Shown here in pieces: positions 6,324 through 13,678 of a stretch of 15,482 bases of DNA. Both the position numbers and the translations under genes were made by a program. The notes below the pieces were generated by a model that made no database searches, had not been told where the DNA came from, and saw nothing but the letters and a program-made list of their open reading frames with translations. Origin of the DNA: Lachnoclostridium sp. UBA739 (GTDB lineage: Bacteria > Bacillota_A > Clostridia > Lachnospirales > Lachnospiraceae). Position 1 is the stretch's first letter, and each line of letters begins with the position of its first letter. The DNA lies in NCBI GenBank assembly GCA_002297865.1, contig DBKX01000342.1, positions 1 to 15,482 on the forward strand, written 5' to 3'.

Positions 6324-9300
6324 GTGAGAAAAAGAATTTTAGCCATTTTAATCTGCATGATATTTGTAATGCAGAGCTTCGGTACTAACATTGCATATGC
6401 AGAGGAAAATACCGAATCAAAACTCAGTAACGTTATTGACCTAAAAGAAAAAGGTATTGATCCAACAGACCAATTTTCATCAATGGCAATGAAACTAAGA
6501 TTGTTAAGTGATGGTAATGCAAGTATTAAGTATACAATGAACTTAAGCAATGATTACCTCAACGATTATCGTAACATTATTACAGAAAAAAAAGATAACG
6601 GTGAACTATCATTTGAAAACTTTCCAGTAGCAGAGAATTATGACACTACGGCGTTGTATGATAATGCTGTAAAAGAATATTTCGATAGTTACTATCCAAC
6701 ATTAGAGGATTCAGTTCTTCCAACACCAGAAGTTCAGATTACATATGACAAAGAGTATTATGATATACCAGAAGGTCAAACACAAGTACCTTTATATACT
6801 TTTACTACTGGTGAAAAAATTGGTTCTTGTGATTTTACAAAGGATACAGATGGTAACCCTGTATTTACATGTAAATTTAGCAAAATTGTATATAATCGAA
6901 GTGATGTTGACTTACAATTTTCCCTTAACTATATACTAGTAAAAGAATATGGGGATAATGAAACAGTAGTACCAGTTTGGGATGATGTCAATAAAATGGT
7001 AACAGCTCAAATTGTTGAAAAGACAGAAGGTCTAATTGAACTTGATCCTGATTATCAGATCAAGGAAAGTTCACTACCAAATGTTGATACTCCTTATATC
7101 GATTTTACAGTTAATGTTGCATCACAAGATGGATATTTAAACGGACAGACAGTTGTTGATATAATTCCAGAAGGATTATTTGTAGACTCTGTTGCATTAG
7201 ATGGTAATGTATTAGGAACAAACGAGTATAGCGTAAGAGAAGGAGTTTTTAACTATACATTCCCTAGCTTAACAAAGGATAAGAGTAATGCTATGACAAG
7301 CTGTAAGTTTGACATTAGACTATACTTAAATGCAAGTAACTACAAAAAATTAATGGAAGAAAATAATTTCAAACAAAGCTTTACCAATTCAGTATACTTA
7401 AAGAATTTACAGAAAAATGAGCAGTTAACTCCTCCATCCAACGCAACAACCCTAGTTAGAGCAAACTACATAGATAAAAAGGGAGTGCAGGAAGACCTTT
7501 ATGGAGCAAAATTTAAATGGTATGTAAGCGTTAACTCATATTTTAATCAGGGTACAAATGCATTTATCGTAGATGGCATCAATGCATCTGCACACACATA
7601 TGATTTCACTTCAGGCGTTAAAGTAACAGGAGCAGATGATAGTCTAATTGAGATCCTTCACCCTGTAGAAAAGCAGTCTAATGTAGCTTATGAAGATTTA
7701 ACATTAGATGCTATAAATAGATTAACTGCTGTATCTGGCTCAGGCTCAGAAAAACAGAGTATCTATTATACCTATATAGATTCTGATGGAATGAAACAGA
7801 GTGTTTTAATAATCCCTGCTAATAAATACCCAAATCAAAAAATTAATTTAACTTATTATACAGTGAATGCCAATGCAAGTCAGTCTGGCAGTGAAGATGA
7901 TATTCTTACTTCTGGAACACAGTTTAATAATAAAGCAAAATTATTCTGGGATAATCTTGTTTTAAATGAAGAAACAGTTGCTTCTGATTTTGATGTAGCA
8001 GCAGAAAGAAATATTCAGCCTGCAGCTAACGTATTACAGAAGACATTTAATTCTTATGAACCTTCTAAGAGTGAAATAACTTGGAATTTATCTATCAACA
8101 AAATGGGTGGAACATTCGATGATGTTACAATCTCTGATTCTTTAGATCAAAGATTACAAAAATTCCAGGATGATATCTTAGATGGAACAGGAACAATTAC
8201 TGCATCTTATACAAAAGCAGAAGAAACAAGTGATATTGAAATAGTTAGCGAGGCAAATAAAGTAGATGGTAAACCATACTATGTAGTTGCAGATACATCT
8301 AATCCAAATAAGAAAGAGTTACAAATTGTAATTGGACATGTGGATGAAGATGAAAGTTATGAAATTCATTTAGAAACAGTTATTAAGAATAAAACCTTCT
8401 TCTTAAGCACTGCACCAGTTGAGTTCACTAATACAGCATCTTCTTCTGCTTTAAGCAATGGAGTGCCTTGTGGTAATGAATCAACAGCTACAAAAAAATT
8501 AAGTAATAATATGATTAATAAGATTGGTATGTCACAAGGATTTAAAAATTCTAGTGGTGAAACAGTATATACAACTTATAATCATAAAGACCACACTACA
8601 AAGTGGAGAACAACAATTAATGAAAACAGAATTACTTTAACAGATGTTAGAGCAGTAGAAACACTTCCAGAAGGTTCAAGCCTTGATAAGATCAGTGTAA
8701 TTAATATTTATAAAGCTGATGATTCTATCTTATATAGAATTACTAGCACAGATGGAAATGACTTCTTAATTAATGGAGAACCAGCAGCAGCTACTGAAGT
8801 AGATGGAGGATATGCTCTTACATTACCAAATGGACAAGTTATTACTTGGAAAGAAACAAAAGGAACAAAGTATGCTGAAAATACTTCAACTGAAATTTCT
8901 AACAATACACTTGAGTTAACATTTTCAGATCCAGTAAGTTATAAAGTAGAGTACGAATTCTATACAAAATATGATGAGTCTTATCGTAAAGAGGTAGCAG
9001 CTAACCGTAAAATTGTTTCGCTAGCTGTAGTAAATGTTTATGGAAAATATGACGGGGAAGATATTATTTCCATGAGAAAGAGTAATGCAATCTCTATCCT
9101 GCCTTATGTAATAGAGAAAAAAGGCTGGTACAATGAAAAACGAGGAACTATTACTTGGACTTTGTATATAAACCAGGATCACATTAATCTTCAAGACTAT
9201 AGTGTAGTTGAAAACTTAAGAAATGAATTTGAAATGGACTTTAGTACATTCCATGTTAGTACTTTTGATGTTTCACCAATAGGAGAAAGATCAGACTTCA

Positions 9301-10634
9301 TCGATGTAACAGATGATTTTATGGGAAGCCTTATTGAGAATGGGACAAGAGGATTTGAGTTAAAGATTCCAGAAAGCTATAAGGAGACATCAATTTGTGT
9401 TCAATTTGAGACAGCAGTTACAGATAATGTTTCCGCAAAGGATGCACAGAACCAGGCATCTTTAAACAAGGGAAAAGTTCAATACAGAAAATCTGAAATA
9501 AGTGTTCCAAGTAACATGATTGACTTCAATATTGATGAATTCATTAACTCATCTTTACTATCTTCATTATTTATCACAAAGGTTAGTTCAACAAAGGATG
9601 ATTCTAACAAGCAGAACATTTTATTAAGTGATACAGAATTTAAATTAACAGCAATGAAATTGTCATCAGATGGCTGGAAAGAAGACACATCAAGGTATTG
9701 TAAGAAGAGAACTACAAAAGCAAATGGAGATGCAGTATTCTTTAATTTGGAACAAGGCGTTCTTTACAAATTAGAAGAGGTAAATGCAACAGCAGGCTAT
9801 AATAACTCTAATGAAGCAAAATATGTTGTATTCTTAAAGAGTGGTGAACAGTCAAGCACTTATCCAGAGGAAGCTATACAGGTACTTCCTAATGTTAAAT
9901 TCACAAGAATAACACTTGAAAACACTCCAGCCGCAGGTTTATCTTTTAAATTAAAGGGTACAGATGAAAAACTACTTAGTGGTGGAGAATTTAAGTTATC
10001 AAGTGAAAACAGTAATATTGCTGATAAAGTAGCCGTTTCAGATGAGAATGGAAATGTTAACTTTGAAGCACTTGATCCAGGTAATTATACATTAACAGAA
10101 GTTAAAGTACCAGCTGGATACAAGGGAGCAAATACCTTAACTGTTCGCATTACAGTAAATGAGGACGGTTCAGTTCAAAGCACAATTGATGAAAATGAAA
10201 GTGTAACTAGCGATGATACAAATAGTATTGTTGTTCTAAATGAAGCTCTATTAGATCCAAGCACCGAGCCAACTGTTGAACCAAGTGTAGAGCCAAGTGA
10301 ACAGCCAAGTGTAGAACCAAGTAAGAAACCAGATGCAGACGTAAAAGGAACTCTTGTAATTATCAATACTGCAGAAGATAACGCAAGAGAAGGATTTAAT
10401 TATCGTGTAACTGGTTACACAGATAAAGGCACTCAGTTCTGTGCAGAATATACAACAGATGCACTTGGAATGATTATCATAAATGATTTAGAGTGTGGTA
10501 CTTATGTAGTACAGGAGTTAATGGGTGCTAATACTACAAATTATGTATTACCTATTCCACAGATGATAAGAATCAAATCAGATAATGCAGCAGAAGCAAA
10601 AGTACTTCATTTCCATAATCTACTTGTAAAATAG
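6324..10634 (+). CDS. Large secreted adhesin-like protein with Ig-like/CnaB domains and no visible wall anchor
   Basis: The 1436-residue product begins with a clear signal peptide: RKR, a hydrophobic core, and a probable cut after AYA at residue 26. The GTG at 6324 is preceded by AAAGGA (6308-6313) at 10 nt. Next come repeated beta-sandwich-like modules, recognisable by a recurring Trp strand followed by a D/E-x-LP-like element: ITWNLSIN at Trp587, TKWRTTIN at Trp761, ITWTLYIN at Trp945. Such modules are typical of Gram-positive adhesins. Two CnaB/SpaA-like domains follow, with candidate isopeptide residues Lys1086 and Glu1152, then Lys1209 or 1211 and Glu1259 (EVxxxAGY signatures). A Pro/Glu/Ser linker (1311-1336) leads to a third, degenerate CnaB-like domain (about 1340-1436) that ends the protein. 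There is no LPxTG, transmembrane tail, SLH or dockerin, so attachment is unexplained. It forms a single-gene unit. Ligand and partners cannot be named. Confidence 0.82.
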   Translation: MRKRILAILICMIFVMQSFGTNIAYAEENTESKLSNVIDLKEKGIDPTDQFSSMAMKLRLLSDGNASIKYTMNLSNDYLNDYRNIITEKKDNGELSFENFPVAENYDTTALYDNAVKEYFDSYYPTLEDSVLPTPEVQITYDKEYYDIPEGQTQVPLYTFTTGEKIGSCDFTKDTDGNPVFTCKFSKIVYNRSDVDLQFSLNYILVKEYGDNETVVPVWDDVNKMVTAQIVEKTEGLIELDPDYQIKESSLPNVDTPYIDFTVNVASQDGYLNGQTVVDIIPEGLFVDSVALDGNVLGTNEYSVREGVFNYTFPSLTKDKSNAMTSCKFDIRLYLNASNYKKLMEENNFKQSFTNSVYLKNLQKNEQLTPPSNATTLVRANYIDKKGVQEDLYGAKFKWYVSVNSYFNQGTNAFIVDGINASAHTYDFTSGVKVTGADDSLIEILHPVEKQSNVAYEDLTLDAINRLTAVSGSGSEKQSIYYTYIDSDGMKQSVLIIPANKYPNQKINLTYYTVNANASQSGSEDDILTSGTQFNNKAKLFWDNLVLNEETVASDFDVAAERNIQPAANVLQKTFNSYEPSKSEITWNLSINKMGGTFDDVTISDSLDQRLQKFQDDILDGTGTITASYTKAEETSDIEIVSEANKVDGKPYYVVADTSNPNKKELQIVIGHVDEDESYEIHLETVIKNKTFFLSTAPVEFTNTASSSALSNGVPCGNESTATKKLSNNMINKIGMSQGFKNSSGETVYTTYNHKDHTTKWRTTINENRITLTDVRAVETLPEGSSLDKISVINIYKADDSILYRITSTDGNDFLINGEPAAATEVDGGYALTLPNGQVITWKETKGTKYAENTSTEISNNTLELTFSDPVSYKVEYEFYTKYDESYRKEVAANRKIVSLAVVNVYGKYDGEDIISMRKSNAISILPYVIEKKGWYNEKRGTITWTLYINQDHINLQDYSVVENLRNEFEMDFSTFHVSTFDVSPIGERSDFIDVTDDFMGSLIENGTRGFELKIPESYKETSICVQFETAVTDNVSAKDAQNQASLNKGKVQYRKSEISVPSNMIDFNIDEFINSSLLSSLFITKVSSTKDDSNKQNILLSDTEFKLTAMKLSSDGWKEDTSRYCKKRTTKANGDAVFFNLEQGVLYKLEEVNATAGYNNSNEAKYVVFLKSGEQSSTYPEEAIQVLPNVKFTRITLENTPAAGLSFKLKGTDEKLLSGGEFKLSSENSNIADKVAVSDENGNVNFEALDPGNYTLTEVKVPAGYKGANTLTVRITVNEDGSVQSTIDENESVTSDDTNSIVVLNEALLDPSTEPTVEPSVEPSEQPSVEPSKKPDADVKGTLVIINTAEDNAREGFNYRVTGYTDKGTQFCAEYTTDALGMIIINDLECGTYVVQELMGANTTNYVLPIPQMIRIKSDNAAEAKVLHFHNLLVK
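10257..10331 (+). repeat. 12-nt in-frame tandem repeat coding a Pro-Ser-Val-Glu-like linker
   Basis: Six 12-nt units of the type CCAAGTGTAGAR code for the tetrapeptides PSTE, PTVE, PSVE, PSEQ, PSVE and PSKK, plus a closing Pro. They form the extended linker between the second CnaB-like domain and the C-terminal domain of the adhesin. Because each unit is 12 nt, unit gain or loss keeps the frame, so linker length may vary between strains (inference). Confidence 0.85.
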
Positions 10635-10695
10635 CAAGTAAATTAATGAATTATTCTGTTAAATAAAAAGACTCTATAAAGTATACTTAAATATA

Positions 10696-10746
10696 AGAAT
10701 CCTTCTGGCGATAACAAATTGTTTTATCGTACAGAAGGATTTTTAG
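10696..10746 (+). terminator. Intrinsic terminator of the adhesin gene
   Basis: AATCCTTCTG (10698-10707) pairs with CAGAAGGATT (10732-10741). An inner stem GATAA/TTATC sits above a small internal loop, and the right arm continues into TTTTTA. It lies about 60 nt after the adhesin stop. A 10-bp palindrome AAGTATACTT (10679-10688) sits just before it, of unknown role. Confidence 0.85.
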
Positions 10747-10754
10747 TTTGAAGT

Positions 10755-10783
10755 TTGTATAAGCAAATATACTGTGATATAGT
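10755..10783 (+). promoter_or_regulatory. Probable sigma-A promoter for the nuclease-like gene
   Basis: TTGTAT (10755-10760) and TATAGT (10778-10783) are separated by 17 bp, directly after the adhesin terminator. The predicted start near 10790 leaves a leader of about 47 nt before the GTG at 10837. Confidence 0.5.
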
Positions 10784-10836
10784 AATTCTGAATAGAGAGA
10801 ATCTGTCTAAATACAATAGATTGGAAGTGAATAAAA

Positions 10837-11544
10837 GTGGAAGATATTACGGAAGAGAGTTTACATCGAATTGGCACATTAAAAGAGAAGACCCTTCACT
10901 CTGTTGTAAAGAATTACATTGAGCCAGATGTACAGAAGCAAGAAATAAAGTTAGGACGTTTTTATGTTGATATTTTAAATGAATCTGGAATTGTAGAAGT
11001 ACAGACTCAGAATTTTAATCTGTTAAGAAAGAAACTGGATGTCTTTTTACCTGAATACACAGTAACAGTGGCTTACCCCATGATAGCAACCAAGTGGCTT
11101 ATTTGGGTTGACGAAGAGACAGGGGAAATATCTAAAAAACGTAGGTCTCCAGTGCGTGGAAGATATTATCGCTGCTTTCATGAATTGTATAAAATTAAAC
11201 CATATTTAAAGGATTCTAATTTAAAGATTAGGTTAATGTTAATAAATATGGAAGAGTATCGACTGCTAAATGGATGGAGTGAAGATAAGAAGAGGGGCTC
11301 TACCAGGCACGATAGAGTACCAACAGAAATAGTGGAAGAATATATGATTGAAACACTAGAAGATTATCAGAAATTAATCCCTCCAACATTAGGTGAATCA
11401 TTTACAACGAAAGATTTTGCAAAAGAAGCAAAAATCTCTCCGAAGTTAACGCAAGCTGGTGTCAATGTATTGTACCATGTGGGGGCTATTGAGAGAATTG
11501 GAAAGCAGGGGAGAATGTATCTATACAAAAGAACTGAAAAATAA
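10837..11544 (+). CDS. Uncharacterised PD-(D/E)XK nuclease-like protein with C-terminal winged helix
   Basis: The 235-residue product starts at GTG 10837, with GGAAG (10823-10827) as ribosome site. The N-terminal half has the layout of a restriction-like nuclease core: a first helix KTLHSVVKNYIEPD (18-31) with His21 and Glu29, a strand ending in Asp45 (GRFYVDIL), then IVEVQT with Glu54-x-Gln56, and NFNLLRKKLDVFL with VAYPMIATKWLIWVD. This matches a widespread bacterial group of unknown role that I recall with an LH-(A)LK...IDI...EIQT...KL...YPI pattern, where Gln replaces the usual catalytic Lys. Residues 189-232 (FTTKDFAKEAKI ... GRMYLYKR) look like a winged-helix DNA-binding domain. It is cytoplasmic and monocistronic. 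Whether it cuts DNA or only binds it is not shown by the sequence. Confidence 0.65.
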   Translation: MEDITEESLHRIGTLKEKTLHSVVKNYIEPDVQKQEIKLGRFYVDILNESGIVEVQTQNFNLLRKKLDVFLPEYTVTVAYPMIATKWLIWVDEETGEISKKRRSPVRGRYYRCFHELYKIKPYLKDSNLKIRLMLINMEEYRLLNGWSEDKKRGSTRHDRVPTEIVEEYMIETLEDYQKLIPPTLGESFTTKDFAKEAKISPKLTQAGVNVLYHVGAIERIGKQGRMYLYKRTEK

Positions 11545-11568
11545 ATTTCAGTTCTTTTGCAACATTTT
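11527..11568 (+). terminator. Terminator hairpin that contains the stop codon of the nuclease-like gene
   Basis: A perfect 13-bp inverted repeat pairs AAAAGAACTGAAA (11527-11539) with TTTCAGTTCTTTT (11546-11558) around the 6-nt loop AATAAA. The TAA stop (11542-11544) is inside the loop. The right arm ends in TTTT and is followed by GCAACATTTTT. It is roughly symmetric, so it could act in both directions. Confidence 0.65.
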
Positions 11569-11585
11569 TGGCTTAATAGAACACG

Positions 11586-11591
11586 TATAAT
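11586..11591 (+). promoter_or_regulatory. Candidate -10 element for the lipoprotein gene
   Basis: A perfect TATAAT lies 27 nt upstream of the ATG at 11619 and after the preceding terminator. No convincing -35 hexamer is present at 16-18 bp, so this is a weak call and an activator may be needed. Confidence 0.35.
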
Positions 11592-11618
11592 TAAGTAAGT
11601 ATAGTAGGGAGGCATGTT

Positions 11619-12581
11619 ATGAAAGGCATTAAAAGAATAAGGAAAATCTTATTATCTGCTGTATTAGCAGTATGCTCATTATATCTAGCAGGATGTTCAG
11701 AAAGTGAAAAGAAGGTAACACAAGAGTACTTTAAAGCAAGGGTCTTAGAGGTAGAAGATACATATGTTTTGGTGGAACCTCTAGAGGGAGAGAATATAAG
11801 AAAAAGTTCAGATCGAATAACATTTGGTAAGGAAAAACTAAAAGACAGTAAAGATATAGAGGTGGGAAGTATTATTGGTGTGAGTTATAGTGGTGACGTA
11901 CGTGAAACATTCCCAGCATCTATTGATGTGTATAAATGGGAATGTATTAGTCTAGCACAAACAAATAAGAAAGAGGTACAAAAAGAAGAACAACAGAAGC
12001 GAATGGTAATGTTAAAAGATAAATTATATGTAGACACTGGAGAAATTTCTAAGATGGGCAGATGTGGTTTAAAGGATTTTAAATTTAAGTCATCTGTAAA
12101 AAGGGGAAAGCCAACCAAGAATCTTCAAACAAACTTTGGTAAGGGATATGGAGGTCAATATAGTTTCCGAAAGAATCGCATTGAGATTCTAATTGATAAA
12201 GAGTGGCATGTATTTGCATATAATGAAAATGACTTAAATGGCGTTAAAATGGAAGTAAAGAGTAATACTAATCATTCCCTGGTTATCAATGTTAACAATC
12301 AGTCTAACAAAGACATTGAATGTGGTGCAGAATATAAAATAGAGTATCTTGAGTCTAAGATAGATACATGGTCAGAATTACCATATAAACATGACGATTT
12401 TGGTTTTGATGAAGTTGCTTACTGTTTAAATAAGGGAGACAAAGAATTTAACTATGATTGGGATTATATTTATGGAAAATTAAATCCAGGGAAGTATCGT
12501 ATTGTTAAGGATTTCTTTGAGTATATAGAAGGGCAGGAGAGTGATAAGCACACTTTGACCGCTGAGTTTGAGATTAAGTAG
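11619..12581 (+). CDS. Lipoprotein with C-terminal Big_14-like Ig domain
   Basis: The 320-residue product has a lipoprotein signal peptide: KGIKRIRK, a hydrophobic core, and lipobox L23-A-G-C26, where Cys26 would be lipidated and anchored on the outer face of the membrane. AGGGAGG (11606-11612) sets the ATG at 11619. Residues about 34-112 resemble a small beta-barrel (RVLEVEDTYVLVEPL, then GSIIGVSY), as in OB-like or DUF3221-like modules. A middle segment (about 135-200) has DTGE, GRCG and a W-x-VF strand, a pattern I associate with Lachnospiraceae lipoproteins. The C-terminal domain (about 208-320) looks like the Big_14 Ig-like family: SLVINVNNQSNKDI, GAEYKIEYLES, then YGKLNPGKYRIVKDF. The role is unknown; binding or sensing at the cell surface is only an inference. 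It is the last gene before a convergent endonuclease IV gene. Confidence 0.75.
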   Translation: MKGIKRIRKILLSAVLAVCSLYLAGCSESEKKVTQEYFKARVLEVEDTYVLVEPLEGENIRKSSDRITFGKEKLKDSKDIEVGSIIGVSYSGDVRETFPASIDVYKWECISLAQTNKKEVQKEEQQKRMVMLKDKLYVDTGEISKMGRCGLKDFKFKSSVKRGKPTKNLQTNFGKGYGGQYSFRKNRIEILIDKEWHVFAYNENDLNGVKMEVKSNTNHSLVINVNNQSNKDIECGAEYKIEYLESKIDTWSELPYKHDDFGFDEVAYCLNKGDKEFNYDWDYIYGKLNPGKYRIVKDFFEYIEGQESDKHTLTAEFEIK

Positions 12582-12583
12582 AT

Positions 12584-12626
12584 AAGACAGGAACAACACC
12601 GTATTATTATGTGTTGCTCCTGTCTT
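12584..12626. terminator. Hairpin between convergent genes, possible bidirectional terminator
   Basis: Sixteen-nucleotide arms AAGACAGGAACAACAC (12584-12599) and GTGTTGCTCCTGTCTT (12611-12626) pair with one A-C mismatch around an 11-nt loop. It starts 3 nt after the lipoprotein stop and ends 17 nt before the nfo stop. No long T-tract follows on either strand, so termination strength is uncertain. Confidence 0.6.
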
Positions 12627-12642
12627 GCTAGTTAGCTGAAAA

Positions 12643-13554
12643 TCATAGAATACCACTCTCTTTTAAAATGATATTTTTCAACTCAGGATTAAATTCACCC
12701 TTTTTCAGCATTTCAATCTCGTATTTATATGGCGCATAAGATTTCTTCTTGTCCTCTGGATGAGGAATATAAGGCGTCTCTAAAATCTTTGGAACATTTT
12801 CAAAGTCAGGATGCATTACTATATAACGAAGTGCATCAAACCCAACATAACCAAAGCCAATATTCTCATGACGATCTTTATGAGCACCAGCAGGATTTTT
12901 GCTATCATTAATATGGAATACACTAATCTGGTCTTTACCGACAATTTTGTCAAATTGATCAATAACTGCATCAAATTGATTTACAATGTCATATCCAGCA
13001 TCATTCGTATGACAAGTATCAAAACAAACACGTAGTTTATTATTATGAGTGACACCATCATAAATTCGAGCAATCTCTTCAAAGCTACGTCCCATTTCGC
13101 TGCCTTTGCCGGCCATTGTCTCCAATGCAATATTGACAGGAGTATCAGCAGTAAGGACTTCGTTTAATCCTTTAATGATCTGCTGAATTCCCACGTCTTC
13201 CCCAGCCTTTACATGAGAACCAGGATGTAAAACAATATTTTGGCTACCCATGGCAGCAGAACGTTCTATTTCTAACTGTAAGAATTCCACTGCTAATTCA
13301 AATGTCTCTGGGGTAACAGAGTTACCAAGATTAATAATATATGGGGCATGAATTACGAATTCTTCAATTCCATTTGCCTTCATTAACGCTTTTGCTTCAT
13401 CTATTCTCAAGTCACTTAGTGGTTTTCTTCTTGTGTTTTGTGGAGCACCAGTGTAAACCATAAATGTATTAGCACCATAAGATAAAGCTTCCTTTACTGA
13501 TCCAAGAAACATTTCCTTACCACTCATTCCAACGTGACAACCAATTTTCAACAT
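12643..13554 (-). CDS. nfo: Endonuclease IV (AP endonuclease)
   Basis: The 303-residue product matches endonuclease IV in length and motifs. This TIM-barrel, three-zinc enzyme nicks DNA 5' to abasic sites in base-excision repair. All nine usual metal ligands are visible: His69, His110, Glu145, Asp179, His182, His214, Asp227, His229 and Glu259. They fall in the signatures [49 protein letters not shown]...[11 protein letters not shown] and ILETPY. The ATG (13552-13554, minus strand) is preceded by a GGAGGGG ribosome site at 13558-13566. The gene is divergent from the decarboxylase operon across 124 nt and convergent with the lipoprotein. A promoter can be assigned in the divergent region. No anomaly is seen. 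Confidence 0.96.
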   Translation of the reverse strand: MLKIGCHVGMSGKEMFLGSVKEALSYGANTFMVYTGAPQNTRRKPLSDLRIDEAKALMKANGIEEFVIHAPYIINLGNSVTPETFELAVEFLQLEIERSAAMGSQNIVLHPGSHVKAGEDVGIQQIIKGLNEVLTADTPVNIALETMAGKGSEMGRSFEEIARIYDGVTHNNKLRVCFDTCHTNDAGYDIVNQFDAVIDQFDKIVGKDQISVFHINDSKNPAGAHKDRHENIGFGYVGFDALRYIVMHPDFENVPKILETPYIPHPEDKKKSYAPYKYEIEMLKKGEFNPELKNIILKESGIL

Positions 13555-13605
13555 AAGACCCCTCCGATTTCATAAGTTATCTGGAATTGCAAAATATGCA
13601 CTGAT

Positions 13606-13634
13606 ATTATACACTAAGGAATGTAACTTTACAA
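13606..13634 (-). promoter_or_regulatory. Promoter of nfo
   Basis: On the minus strand TTGTAA (13634-13629) and TATAAT (13611-13606) are separated by 17 bp. The predicted start near 13599 gives a leader of about 45 nt. The -35 lies inside a small inverted repeat, GTAAC (13623-13627) and GTTAC (13636-13640). Confidence 0.6.
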
Positions 13635-13678
13635 TGTTACGCATATATTAGATATGGTTTGAAATACAGGAGGAAATT

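Noticed and set aside
10175..10366. Antisense frame opposite the adhesin linker, coding a Gly/Ser/Leu-rich repeat peptide
   Set aside because: It is the mirror of the Pro/Glu repeat on the + strand and has no ribosome site or independent signal.
12729..13035. Two + strand frames inside nfo
   Set aside because: They overlap the unmistakable endonuclease IV gene on the other strand, have no convincing ribosome sites, and their composition follows the nfo codons.
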